Assembly: GCF_018372875.1 (NCBI RefSeq)
Contig: NZ_JAHAIF010000033.1
Span: forward strand, 1-29,309
From: Clostridium sp.
GTDB lineage: Bacteria; Bacillota; Clostridia; Clostridiales; Clostridiaceae
DNA: 29,309 bases
Reading direction: 5' to 3'
Both the position numbers and the translations under genes were made by a program. Every line of letters starts with the position of its first letter. Position 1 is the first letter of the stretch. This document shows positions 1 to 7,520 of this stretch, one piece after another. The notes below the pieces were generated by a model. It worked only from the letters and a program-made list of their open reading frames with translations. It was not told the DNA's origin and did no database searches.

Positions 1-44
1 ATTCTTTTGTAAAATGTTTCTTTTTTGCATAAGAATATTTTATC

Positions 45-84
45 ATAAATCCTAAACTCGTAGAGTTTGGGATTTATTTTTTTT
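45..84 (+). terminator. Intrinsic terminator of an upstream plus-strand gene
   Basis: Positions 45-59 pair with 63-77 in a 15-bp stem (one G-U pair) with a 3-nt loop, followed by a run of eight T on the plus strand. The minus strand has no T run on the other side, so this ends a plus-strand transcript entering from outside the window. It lies back to back with the ribU terminator. Confidence 0.8.
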
Positions 85-86
85 AC

Positions 87-126
87 AAAAAAAGAGCTAT
101 GCACTAATTATTTAGTGCGACAGCCC
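87..126 (-). terminator. Intrinsic terminator of ribU
   Basis: On the minus strand the arms at 112-118 and 101-107 (TTAGTGC/GCACTAA as read on plus) form the upper stem. A lower helix pairs 120-124 with 96-100 across a one-base bulge. A run of seven U follows (complement of 87-93). It starts just after the ribU stop codon. Confidence 0.75.
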
Positions 127-139
127 CTTTGCATTTCCC

Positions 140-727
140 CTAATTTTCTTTTCTTAATTCTTTGGATTTATCAAAACCAGGATCAACTTTAAATATACTT
201 ACAGATAACTTCTTATATACTAACATAGTTATTGCCGATACCAAAATAGCTTTTAGTCCGTTAAATGGTATTAAACCTACCATTATATATTGAGCTATAT
301 CAATCTTTCCAGACATACCAAAGGCAGGTAGTAACAAATATATATTTGCTAAAATTCCTGCTACCTCCATAAATAGTCCACCAACTATCATGCCAATAAT
401 AGCACTCTTCTTACTTTTATTTCTATGATAAATCATTGCTGATGGTACTACAAAAGATACACCTATTATAAAGTTTGCAAGTTCCCCTACAAAACCTGTT
501 GCACTTCCTGTCATTAATAGATTTAAAAGAATTTTTAAACCTTCTATAATAACACCTGTCATTGGTCCAAAAGCAAAAGCTCCTATAAGAACTGGTAACT
601 CACTTAAATCCATCTTTAACCATGGAAATAATGGTATTAGTGGTATTTCAAAAAGCATAATTACCACTGCAATTGCACTAAGTAATGCAATTTTAACAAA
701 TTTACTAAGATTTTTTGAAGTATTCAT
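140..727 (-). CDS. ribU: RibU, riboflavin-specific S component of an ECF transporter
   Basis: This is the membrane-embedded substrate-binding component that captures riboflavin and works with the shared ECF energy-coupling module (EcfA/A'/T), which is not in this window. The 195-residue protein is almost entirely hydrophobic, with about six membrane segments. The PLFPWLKMDLSELPVLIGA region near residues 30-50 is typical of the RibU/ECF S-component family. The frame stays open upstream to a TTG at 745, but that stretch is the ribosome binding site itself (GGGAGGAGAAGGG), so the ATG at 727, a few bases after it, is the real start. Expression is controlled by an FMN riboswitch plus terminator at 857-1047, which independently supports flavin transport. 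It forms a single-gene transcription unit. Confidence 0.93.
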   Translation of the reverse strand: MNTSKNLSKFVKIALLSAIAVVIMLFEIPLIPLFPWLKMDLSELPVLIGAFAFGPMTGVIIEGLKILLNLLMTGSATGFVGELANFIIGVSFVVPSAMIYHRNKSKKSAIIGMIVGGLFMEVAGILANIYLLLPAFGMSGKIDIAQYIMVGLIPFNGLKAILVSAITMLVYKKLSVSIFKVDPGFDKSKELRKEN

Positions 728-856
728 TTTCCCTTCTCCTCCCAAAAGTTAATCTTCTGGGGTAGCTTATTAGAATTTAGCTTTTTAATCATATTTGATA
801 TAGCCTCCGGAAAACTATTTATACATATAAGTGTATTAAAATATTATTTTAAAAAC

Positions 857-885
857 AAAAAAGCCCTGATAATAATTATCAGGGC
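857..885 (-). terminator. Riboswitch-controlled terminator in the ribU leader
   Basis: Positions 876-885 and 863-872 form a perfect 10-bp GC-topped stem with a 3-nt loop. On the minus strand it is followed by U6, a G and U5. It lies between the FMN aptamer and the ribU ribosome binding site, the usual place for the expression platform, and should form when FMN is bound. Confidence 0.85.
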
Positions 886-935
886 CACAAAAAACACACT
901 TATTATAGAGCTAGCTCTACTAAATCCTAATACGT

Positions 936-1047
936 TACCTTCTTTCATCCAGACTATACTGTCGGCCTCGGAGTTTCACCGAATCTGCTAAAAATAGCTC
1001 GCGGGCTTTACCGCCGGTGGGGAATTACACCCCGCCCTGAAGATTTA
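936..1047 (-). promoter_or_regulatory. FMN riboswitch (RFN element)
   Basis: Read on the minus strand, the hallmark RFN blocks appear in order: AGGGCGGGGTG, AATTCCCCACCGGCGGTA, AGCCCGCGAGC, GATTCGGTG, CCGAGGCCGACAGTA and AGTCTGGATGAAAGAAGG. The closing P1 helix pairs ATCTTC (near 1045) with GAAGGT (near 937). FMN binding is known to favour the downstream terminator, so flavin-replete cells would shut off ribU. Confidence 0.97.
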
Positions 1048-1063
1048 TTTAATTTACAAATAC

Positions 1064-1092
1064 ATTATACATATATATACAAGCATATTCAA
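1064..1092 (-). promoter_or_regulatory. SigA-type promoter for the ribU leader
   Basis: On the minus strand TTGAAT (1092-1087) and TATAAT (1069-1064) are separated by exactly 17 bp. Initiation about 7 bp downstream would start the RNA just ahead of the FMN aptamer. Confidence 0.8.
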
Positions 1093-1125
1093 GTTTTTAC
1101 TATAATTTTTTTGTAAAAGAAAGAA

Positions 1126-1252
1126 GGTGTGGTGGATATTTATTTTGCTTGTTCATTCGCTACGTTCCAAGTCAAATCTAAATAAATATCCCCCTATGCT
1201 ACTAAAAGTAAGGAAATTATAAAATTATTATCCTTGATTTTATATTTTCCTA
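1126..1252. repeat. Dispersed intergenic hairpin repeat, copy A
   Basis: The 12-bp perfect arms at 1134-1145 and 1180-1191 enclose a 34-nt loop that contains TGCTTGTTC and GTTCCAAGT. A second inverted repeat, GGAAATTATAAAAT (1212-1225) with ATTTTATATTTTCC (1237-1250), follows with one mismatch. Close relatives of the whole arrangement occur at 7089-7200 and 22082-22195. No coding frame is evident. Together with the ribU leader and the tex terminator it fills the gap between ribU and tex. Confidence 0.7.
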
Positions 1253-1255
1253 GAC

Positions 1256-1288
1256 ATTAAAAAGAGAAGCCATCCTAGACTTCTCTTT
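1256..1288 (-). terminator. Intrinsic terminator of tex
   Basis: The arms AAAGAGAAG (1261-1269) and CTTCTCTTT (1280-1288) give a 9-bp stem with a 10-nt loop, followed on the minus strand by a short U run. It sits just downstream of the tex stop codon. Confidence 0.75.
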
Positions 1289-1300
1289 AAATATTATATT

Positions 1301-3472
1301 TTACTCATCTTCCTTAATATCTTTCATAGTTAAAGCAATTCTATGTCTCTTTGTGTCTACTTCCATTACTCTAACCTTTATTACATCTCCAACCTTAACA
1401 ATATCAAGTGGATGCTTTACAAACCTATTAGCCATTTGGCTCTTATGAACTAATCCATCTTGGTGAACTCCAATATCAACAAAGGCACCAAAATCAGAAA
1501 CATTTCTTACAGTTCCCATAAGAACCATACCTGGTTGTAAGTCCTCAAGATTAATTACACCAGTCTTTAAAATAGGTTTTGGCATTTCATCTCTTGGGTC
1601 TCTACCTGGCTTTTGAAGCTCTTTAATTATATCCTTTAATGTCATTTCACCAATTTCTAATTCTTTTTCTATGTTATTTAAGCCCTTTTCTGCAACTCTA
1701 TCCTCAATATCAGAAAGCTTATTGTTCTTTAAATCTTCACTAGTATATCCTAATAACTTTATAAGTTCCTTAGCTTCCTTATATGATTCTGGGTGAACAG
1801 CAGTATTATCTAAAGGCTCTTTACTTTCTTGAACTCTTAAGAAACCAGCACATTGTTCATATGCCTTTTGACCTAATCTCTTAACTTTTAAAAGTTCTTT
1901 TCTTGCTTTAAATCCACCTTGCTCATCTCTATAATCAACTATATTCTTAGCTATAGCTGCATTTATACCTGAAACATATGTTAAAAGACTTGGAGTTGCT
2001 GTATTTAAATCTACACCAACCTTATTTACTGAATCTTCAACAACTCCCTTTAAAGATTCCTCTAACCTTTTTTGAGTGACATCATGTTGATATTGACCAA
2101 CTCCTATTGCTTTAGGATCAATTTTAACAAGCTCTGCCATAGGATCTTGTAACCTTCTACCTATGGATATTGCTCCTCTTACAGTAACATCTAAATCAGG
2201 ATATTCCTTAGTTGCAAGTTCTGATGCTGAATAAACTGAAGCCCCTGCTTCTGAAACTATAACATAAGCTACTTCTTTTCCACTTTCTTTCTTAATTTCA
2301 GAAATCATTTCTGCAATAACTTCTTCAGATTCTCTTGATGCTGTACCATTTCCTAAAGAAATAACATCTACATCATATTTATATATTAATTCCTTTAATG
2401 TCTTCTTAGTTCCTTCAATATCTCTCCTTGGAACTGTTGGATATACAGCTACATTTTCAAGAAATTTACCTGTACTATCTAATACTGCAATCTTACATCC
2501 TGTTCTAAATCCAGGGTCATATCCAATAACAGTCTTCCCTTTAATAGGTGCTTGCATAAGTAAAGCCTTAAGGTTTTCCTTAAATATAAGGATTGCTCCT
2601 TCTTCCCCCTTATCAGTTAATTCACTTCTTATTTCTCTTTCTATTGAAGGGAATATTAATCTCTTGTAAGCATCCCTAATTGCTAACTTTAACTGCTCAT
2701 CTGTAGTCTCATTTCCCTTAAGGATTTCTCTCTCTAAGTAAGATATAATCTTATCTTCTCCAATTGTTATTTTAACAGAAAGAATCTTTTCCTTTTCCCC
2801 TCTATTAATAGCTAATATTCTATGTGGAGGAATTTTTCTAACCTCTTCACTATAGTCATAGTACATTTCATAAGGAGTAGTTTCTTCTGAAGACCCCTTA
2901 GACTCTATAAATCCTTCTCTCATTACTAATTCTCTTATGAATTTTCTATATTTAGCTTCTTCTGAAATTCCTTCTGCAATTATATCTAAGGCACCTAATA
3001 CTGCATCTTCTGCTTTTTCAACTCCCTTTTCTTCATCTATATACTTAGAAGCTTCCTGAAGTAAATCTCCTTTGAATGTACCTTCTAATATAAGATTAGC
3101 TAATGGTTCTAATCCCTTCTCTTTTGCTATAGTTGCTCTTGTTCTCTTCTTTGGCTTATATGGTCTATATATATCTTCCACTTCAGTTAAAGTTTCAGCC
3201 TTTCCTAAAGCTTCTGTTATTTCTTGGGTTAACTTTCCTTGTTCCTCTATAAGTCTAGAAACATCAGCTTTTCTATCATCTAAGTTTCTTAAATAAGTTA
3301 ATCTTTCAGAAAACTTTCTTAATACTTCATCTGAAAGTCCACCTGTTTTTTCCTTTCTGTAACGAGCTATGAAAGGAACTGTGTTACCTTCATCTAGCAT
3401 CTCAACTACATTATTTACTACTCCAAGCTTTAGTTCTAATTCCTTGGCTAATCTTTCTTCAATACTTACCAT
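1301..3472 (-). CDS. tex: Tex family RNA-binding protein (S1 domain)
   Basis: Tex is a conserved cytoplasmic nucleic-acid-binding protein with a transcription-associated role, often called a transcription accessory protein. The 723-residue length is normal for the family. The N-terminal helical region carries the family-typical TVPFIARYRKEKTGGLSDE near residue 31. A YqgF/RNase H-like domain starts with GYDPGFRTGCKIAVLD near 317. Helix-hairpin-helix segments lie around 490-560, with DLNTATPSLLTYVSGI as the first. A C-terminal S1 domain occupies about 645-718. The ATG is preceded by AGGAGG at good spacing. The gene has its own promoter in the gap after the upstream HAD gene and its own terminator. 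Nothing is truncated. Confidence 0.97.
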   Translation of the reverse strand: MVSIEERLAKELELKLGVVNNVVEMLDEGNTVPFIARYRKEKTGGLSDEVLRKFSERLTYLRNLDDRKADVSRLIEEQGKLTQEITEALGKAETLTEVEDIYRPYKPKKRTRATIAKEKGLEPLANLILEGTFKGDLLQEASKYIDEEKGVEKAEDAVLGALDIIAEGISEEAKYRKFIRELVMREGFIESKGSSEETTPYEMYYDYSEEVRKIPPHRILAINRGEKEKILSVKITIGEDKIISYLEREILKGNETTDEQLKLAIRDAYKRLIFPSIEREIRSELTDKGEEGAILIFKENLKALLMQAPIKGKTVIGYDPGFRTGCKIAVLDSTGKFLENVAVYPTVPRRDIEGTKKTLKELIYKYDVDVISLGNGTASRESEEVIAEMISEIKKESGKEVAYVIVSEAGASVYSASELATKEYPDLDVTVRGAISIGRRLQDPMAELVKIDPKAIGVGQYQHDVTQKRLEESLKGVVEDSVNKVGVDLNTATPSLLTYVSGINAAIAKNIVDYRDEQGGFKARKELLKVKRLGQKAYEQCAGFLRVQESKEPLDNTAVHPESYKEAKELIKLLGYTSEDLKNNKLSDIEDRVAEKGLNNIEKELEIGEMTLKDIIKELQKPGRDPRDEMPKPILKTGVINLEDLQPGMVLMGTVRNVSDFGAFVDIGVHQDGLVHKSQMANRFVKHPLDIVKVGDVIKVRVMEVDTKRHRIALTMKDIKEDE

Positions 3473-3515
3473 TTTTTCCTCCTAAGATTTACCTCTATAT
3501 TAATAGTATTTTTCT

Positions 3516-3544
3516 ATTATAAGCTTTTTTATTCCTTTTGAAAA
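3516..3544 (-). promoter_or_regulatory. Probable SigA promoter for tex
   Basis: On the minus strand TATAAT (3521-3516) lies 17 bp after TTTTCA (3544-3539), in the short gap between the HAD stop codon and the tex ribosome binding site. The -10 is perfect and the -35 is weak. Confidence 0.5.
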
Positions 3545-3550
3545 TAATAG

Positions 3551-4273
3551 TTACTCTTCTAATAACTTCTTAAGCTCTATCCAATTATTAATTTCTATAT
3601 AATCAACCATTGGTGCATATTTTTCTTCCCTAAGTGCTCCTTTAAACCATATAGGTTTTATGCCACTTAAACTAGCTCCCTCAACATCAGCAATTACATT
3701 ATCTCCACAAAACCATACATCCTTACTCTCTAAATTAGCTTTTCTAAGTGCTAATTCAAAAATTTTTTTATGAGGTTTCTTAAACATATATTCACTTGAT
3801 GCAATAATAAACTCAAAGTTATTATTAGGAAGAAGGGCATTTATCCTATTTTTTAAGGTTTCTCCACTGTAGCTTAAATTACTAATAACACCAGTTCTTA
3901 TTCCTTTTTCATGTAAAAAGTTTAATAAAAGTTCAATATTTTCTACTGGTTTTCCTTGTGCTGAAGCATCCCAGAGTATTCTATCAATCTCATTTTGAGT
4001 AAGATCAAACTCAATTCCAAAATACTCATATAAATAATTTTGAAAACAATAATTATGGATCTCTATACTATTAAAAAACTTTTTACCATCACCTTCTCTT
4101 CCAATTTCAATATTTAGTTCAGTATAAAAATCAAATATTTCTTCTGCACTAATATTATTAGGATTCTTAGTTGCTTTACCTAAAAGAACATTTAATCCTT
4201 CTAACCTATTAAATTTTTGTTCTTCAATAAGAGTCTGTCCATAGTCAAAAAGTATCATCTTTGGATAATCCAT
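3551..4273 (-). CDS. HAD-superfamily hydrolase with an atypical motif I
   Basis: A 240-residue cytoplasmic HAD-fold protein, probably a small-molecule phosphatase of unknown substrate. The motif I nucleophile is D10 in FDYGQT. Motif II is around S131 (VISNLS), motif III is K166 (FKKPHKKIF) and motif IV is GDNVIADVEGA with D191 and D196. A helical cap separates motifs I and II. The second Asp of the usual DxDxT is replaced by Gly12, so the general acid/base of classical phosphatases is missing. Dehalogenases (DxYGT) and phosphonatases (DxAGT) also differ at this position, so catalysis is not excluded. The ribosome binding site GGGGAGG precedes the ATG. It lies upstream of and co-oriented with tex. 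Confidence 0.85.
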   Translation of the reverse strand: MDYPKMILFDYGQTLIEEQKFNRLEGLNVLLGKATKNPNNISAEEIFDFYTELNIEIGREGDGKKFFNSIEIHNYCFQNYLYEYFGIEFDLTQNEIDRILWDASAQGKPVENIELLLNFLHEKGIRTGVISNLSYSGETLKNRINALLPNNNFEFIIASSEYMFKKPHKKIFELALRKANLESKDVWFCGDNVIADVEGASLSGIKPIWFKGALREEKYAPMVDYIEINNWIELKKLLEE

Positions 4274-4307
4274 ATATTCCTCCCCCTCTAAACCCTTTTA
4301 CTATCCT

Positions 4308-4336
4308 ATAATATCATTTTTTTCAATATTATTGAA
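4308..4336 (-). promoter_or_regulatory. Possible promoter for the HAD gene
   Basis: On the minus strand TTCAAT (4336-4331) and TATTAT (4313-4308) are 17 bp apart, 35 bp upstream of the HAD start codon. The -10 is good and the -35 is weak. Confidence 0.4.
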
Positions 4337-4352
4337 ATTACTTTTTTCTTTC

Positions 4353-4381
4353 TTGTTATTTTTTCTTCCTCTCTTTATAAT
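4353..4381 (+). promoter_or_regulatory. SigA-type promoter for the metallo-hydrolase gene
   Basis: TTGTTA (4353-4358) and TATAAT (4376-4381) are 17 bp apart, ending 34 bp before the chosen ATG at 4416. It therefore lies inside the 5' extension of the open frame, which argues against any start upstream of 4416. Confidence 0.65.
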
Positions 4382-4415
4382 AATTATTATTTATACTACA
4401 AAGGAGAAATTGTTA

Positions 4416-5219
4416 ATGGAAAAGATAAACATGCTTGGTACAGGCTCTGCTATGGTTACTAAATGCTATAATACTTGCTTTACTATTTCTAACAATGATG
4501 AGTACTTTTTAGTTGATTGTGGTGGGGGGAATACTATTCTTACTAACTTAGAGAAATCAGGAATCACTATTAATAAAATTCATAATATGTTTATTTCACA
4601 TAACCATAACGACCATGTATTAGGTTCTATATGGATTATAAGGGCTATATGTAATAATATCCTCAATGGAAAATATGAAGGAAAATTAAATATATACTGT
4701 CACCAATCTTCAATAGATGCTATCAAGGGAATAAGCTTTTATGTACTACAAAATAAATTCACAAAATTATTTGATAACAGAATACTATTCATCCCAATAA
4801 ATAATGGTGACGAAGCTAAAATACTTGGAAGAAAAACTATATTTTTTGATATAAAGAGTACTAAACAACTTCAACATGGATTTAAAACTTATCTTCTAAA
4901 TGGTAAATCTCTTACTTTCCTTGGTGACGAGCCCTATAGAGAGTATATTAAAGATTACTGTATAAATACAGATTATCTTATGCATGAAGCCTTTTGCTCT
5001 TATGAAGATAGAGGAATTTTTAAACCTTATGAAAAGCATCATGCTACATCAAAGGATGCTTGTGAAAATGCAGCAAAACTTAATGTAGGAACTGTAATTC
5101 TATATCATGCTGAAGATAAAAACTTAGCTACAAGAAAAGAACGCTATATTAGGGAAGGTAAAGAAGTTTTTAATGGAACTATCTATGTACCAGATGATTT
5201 AGATATTATTAAACTATAA
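4416..5219 (+). CDS. MBL-fold metallo-hydrolase, RNase Z-like
   Basis: A 267-residue metallo-beta-lactamase-fold hydrolase of the RNase Z/arylsulfatase-like group. The metal site is clear: HNHNDH (residues 62-67) is the HxHxDH motif, GDE in LTFLGDEP supplies the bridging Asp, and later His residues occur in LMHEAF, KHHATS and YHAED. The N-terminus NMLGTGSAM matches the family's glycine-rich first strand. Whether it processes tRNA 3' ends or hydrolyses another phosphodiester or ester cannot be decided. It lacks an obvious tRNA-binding exosite arm. The frame is open to a TTG at 4332, which would add a hydrophobic leader, but AAAGGAG stands 8 bp before the ATG at 4416 and a promoter lies in between, so I chose 4416. 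Confidence 0.85.
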   Translation: MEKINMLGTGSAMVTKCYNTCFTISNNDEYFLVDCGGGNTILTNLEKSGITINKIHNMFISHNHNDHVLGSIWIIRAICNNILNGKYEGKLNIYCHQSSIDAIKGISFYVLQNKFTKLFDNRILFIPINNGDEAKILGRKTIFFDIKSTKQLQHGFKTYLLNGKSLTFLGDEPYREYIKDYCINTDYLMHEAFCSYEDRGIFKPYEKHHATSKDACENAAKLNVGTVILYHAEDKNLATRKERYIREGKEVFNGTIYVPDDLDIIKL

Positions 5220-5250
5220 AATTTACAGAAAAATAAAGTAGAACTTATCC

Positions 5251-5284
5251 TTTCATATTATGTAACCTTCTGATATAATATAAT
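5251..5284 (+). promoter_or_regulatory. Possible promoter for the small membrane protein gene
   Basis: Two overlapping TATAAT hexamers (5274-5279 and 5279-5284) lie about 30 bp before the start at 5313. Only a weak TTTCAT is found 17 bp upstream of the first. Confidence 0.35.
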
Positions 5285-5312
5285 TTGTAAATATTTTACA
5301 GCAGGTGATTTT

Positions 5313-5648
5313 ATGAATAAATTGATACAAAAAATAGTCTCTCTAGCATTACTTTTTTTAATAAGTCTCTTAGTATTAGATTATTTTAAAATAATAGAAT
5401 TCAATAATGTTTTAGGAAGTTCCCTATCTTTTATAACAATTGTTTTAATAGTTTTTTCTTCCACATCTGTAATATGTACAAGCAAATCTGGATTAAATAA
5501 ATTTATAAACTATTTAATTTTAACTTCAATCACTGTAGGAATAGTCTTTAGAATTATTTACGGAAAATTAAATATGGTTATATATGTCGCACTACTACTT
5601 ACAGTTGTTTATGCATTAATGGATATGCTCTATAAAAGACCAGACTAA
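5313..5648 (+). CDS. Small multi-pass membrane protein, function unknown
   Basis: I do not recognise the family. The 111 residues contain about four hydrophobic segments (roughly residues 8-24, 36-55, 66-84 and 88-104) joined by short polar or basic turns, so it is an integral membrane protein. No catalytic motif is visible. The ATG follows AGGTGA at normal spacing. It is followed within 20 bp by a strong hairpin and then by the M28 peptidase gene, so the two may share a transcript. The hairpin would limit read-through. Confidence 0.7.
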   Translation: MNKLIQKIVSLALLFLISLLVLDYFKIIEFNNVLGSSLSFITIVLIVFSSTSVICTSKSGLNKFINYLILTSITVGIVFRIIYGKLNMVIYVALLLTVVYALMDMLYKRPD

Positions 5649-5665
5649 CATAATCATAATATTGC

Positions 5666-5711
5666 CCCCGAATTAATAGTATTAAATGAATAACTATTAA
5701 TTCGGGGTTTT
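5666..5711 (+). terminator. 15-bp hairpin: terminator or translational control of the M28 gene
   Basis: Positions 5666-5680 pair perfectly with 5693-5707 around a 12-nt loop, followed by TTTT. By shape it is a terminator for the small membrane protein gene. It ends only 7 nt before the M28 start codon, and its 3' arm holds the only Shine-Dalgarno-like sequence (CGGGG) available to that gene, so it may also control translation. Confidence 0.65.
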
Positions 5712-5714
5712 ATT

Positions 5715-7082
5715 ATGAAAAAAATTATTTACAGCATTGCCACCTTACTTTCCTTAACTGGACTCATCGTTTGTATATTTTTTAAAAGTAGTTACTACAA
5801 CTTCAATCCTTCAAATGTAAAAAAAAATATAGAATATCTTTCTTCAGAAGAACTTAAAGGAAGACTTTCTGGAAGTTCTGAAAATGAAAGAGTTGCAAAT
5901 GAAATAGAAGAACTATTTAAAGAACTTAATCTTAAACCTTTAAATAATGAGTATAAACAAAGCTTTAATGTAAATGCTCCTATTTTCACAGGAGGTACCC
6001 CTACTCTTAAATTGCTGGCAGGCGAATCTGTTGTGCAAGAGTTTAAATTAGGTGATGAATTCAAAGAGGATATGCTTAATTTCAAAACAACCTCTATTCA
6101 ATTTACAAAGAATGATAAGTATGACATCTATAAAAGTGGATTTGCATTTCATAAAAATAATGAAACATACTTTTTCACCTCTAACCTAAATAAAGAATCC
6201 TCCTTTAGAAGTTCTTTTTGGAATGAGGCTCCCTATTCTTTTGTTATAGAGATAAATATTGATACTTTTAACGCAATACTAGATGGTATAAGAATGGGAT
6301 ATACCTTAGATGTAAGTTTGCCATATAAAGTTGAAGAAAAAAATATATACAATGTCTTCGGTATGATTGAAGGTACATCAAAAGACTTGCCTCCTTTAGT
6401 ATTTACTGCACACTTTGACCATTTAGGTGCTGATAGCTTAGGAACAGTTTATTCTGGAGCTTTAGATAATGCATCCGGCACAGCCTTCTTGCTTGAACTA
6501 GCAAAAACCTTTTCTACTTTAAGGCTTCCAGAACGTGATATTATATTCGTTGCTTTAAATGCAGAAGAATTTGGTCTACTGGGTTCTAAGGCCTTTGCAG
6601 ATAAATATAAGGATGAATTAAATGGTGCAGAAGTAATCAATTTTGATATGATAGGATGTGAAGATTATCCAATAACTATGATGAGTAGTGTATCTAACCT
6701 TGATAAAACTACTCCTTTAATAGATAGCTTAACTGAGATATGTTATAACTTTGATATTGAAAATAAGGTTACTTATCAAGATTCAAGTGATCATGCTAGC
6801 TTCTGTAATTATGGCTTTGACTCATTAACCTTATCTCATTCTAATACCACCAATATTCATACTCCAAATGATACTGTAGACAAAATATCAACTAGAGGAA
6901 TATCTCAAGTCTATGAAGTTGTAGAGTGCAAGACAATAGATTATGCTTACAATAATATAATATTAATTTTATATAGCTCAAAAACACTAATCCTTTTTGC
7001 CTTAACTTCTATTGCCTTATTACTTGTTGGATTAGTTAAATTAAAACATATAGTAATGAAAGATGAAAATTTAAGTATTTAA
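5715..7082 (+). CDS. M28 family zinc aminopeptidase, membrane anchored
   Basis: A 455-residue metallopeptidase that probably acts on the outer face of the membrane. An uncleaved signal anchor spans residues 4-23. The M28 catalytic domain occupies about 210-395, with zinc ligands visible in order: H233 (TAHFDHLG), D251 (GALDNASG), catalytic E284 with E285 (NAEEFGLLGS), D311 (NFDMIG) and H382 (NIHTPNDTVD). Between anchor and catalytic domain is an insert of about 150 residues. A second membrane segment lies at about 413-440 with a basic cytoplasmic tail. The family removes N-terminal residues from peptides, and the substrate here is unknown. The start codon is fixed by the signal anchor, although the only SD-like bases are inside the preceding hairpin. 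Confidence 0.88.
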   Translation: MKKIIYSIATLLSLTGLIVCIFFKSSYYNFNPSNVKKNIEYLSSEELKGRLSGSSENERVANEIEELFKELNLKPLNNEYKQSFNVNAPIFTGGTPTLKLLAGESVVQEFKLGDEFKEDMLNFKTTSIQFTKNDKYDIYKSGFAFHKNNETYFFTSNLNKESSFRSSFWNEAPYSFVIEINIDTFNAILDGIRMGYTLDVSLPYKVEEKNIYNVFGMIEGTSKDLPPLVFTAHFDHLGADSLGTVYSGALDNASGTAFLLELAKTFSTLRLPERDIIFVALNAEEFGLLGSKAFADKYKDELNGAEVINFDMIGCEDYPITMMSSVSNLDKTTPLIDSLTEICYNFDIENKVTYQDSSDHASFCNYGFDSLTLSHSNTTNIHTPNDTVDKISTRGISQVYEVVECKTIDYAYNNIILILYSSKTLILFALTSIALLLVGLVKLKHIVMKDENLSI

Positions 7083-7088
7083 AAAATT

Positions 7089-7200
7089 GGAATGGATATT
7101 TATTTTGCTTGTTCCGTCTCAAGCTCCAAGTAACAGAAAAATAAATATCTATTCCCTTTCTACTAAATGTAAGGAAAGTATAAAATTATTTTTTCCTATA
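7089..7200. repeat. Dispersed intergenic hairpin repeat, copy B
   Basis: The arms at 7089-7105 and 7139-7155 give a 17-bp stem with one G-U pair. The loop again contains TGCTTGTTCCGTC and GCTCCAAGT. The tail TACTAAATGTAAGGAAAGTATAAAATT matches the equivalent part of copies A and C in most positions. It lies directly behind the M28 gene. Confidence 0.7.
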
Positions 7201-7218
7201 TCATTTTATAATCTTCTT

Positions 7219-7373
7219 TCAATAAAGCTGAAAAAGCCTCTGAGTTAATTCCTTTGGCTCTATTCACCAATCATAAGTTCTATGATCATCATAATTATCT
7301 ATTAAACATACATTCCACATCATTTATATTAAACTTTCTTAAAATCAAACGACCTGTTTCTAATTTTATCCAC
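7219..7373 (-). pseudogene. Remnant of a RimJ/RimL-type GNAT acetyltransferase
   Basis: On the minus strand, the frame from 7367 reads KLETGRLILRKFNINDVECM and then FNR before a stop. This is the classic N-terminus of RimJ/RimL-like N-acetyltransferases (E-T-x-R-L-I-L-R-x-F-x-x-x-D). The similarity resumes after the stop in another frame, around NYDDHRTYDW and IEPKELTQRLFQLY. No start codon remains (TAG sits immediately upstream), the acetyl-CoA-binding core is absent, and stops and frameshifts are frequent. It is a dead fragment of perhaps a third of the original gene, lying downstream of the phosphonate operon terminator. Confidence 0.6.
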
Positions 7374-7446
7374 TAGGATTCATAGTTTCTCAATTAGTTA
7401 ACAAATATCTTAGACAAAAACGTTGGCCTTACAAAGTTTTCTTAAA

Positions 7447-7475
7447 TAAAAAGAGAAATTGCAAAGCAACTTCTC
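7447..7475 (-). terminator. Terminator of the aminoethylphosphonate operon
   Basis: The arms at 7466-7475 and 7453-7462 (GAGAAGTTGC/GCAATTTCTC on the minus strand, one G-U pair) have a 3-nt loop and are followed by a U-rich tail. It lies 46 bp after the phnW stop codon. Confidence 0.8.
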
Positions 7476-7520
7476 CTTCTCGCCATGTTATCTCTATTAC
7501 TTTTCATTATCTGTTTTATC

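Noticed and set aside
1126..1252. CRISPR repeat or transposase-bearing insertion sequence
   Set aside because: There is no array of regularly spaced short repeats and no transposase frame. The copies are single and kilobases apart.
3072..3296. Small plus-strand protein opposite tex
   Set aside because: It is antisense to a highly conserved coding region, has no ribosome binding site, and shows composition expected of a shadow frame. The same applies to other antisense frames, for example at 5795-6085, 9895-10143 and 21494-21850.
4332..4415. Signal-peptide-like N-terminus for the metallo-hydrolase starting at a TTG
   Set aside because: The hydrophobic stretch comes from T-rich DNA that contains the promoter. 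AAAGGAG precedes the ATG at 4416.
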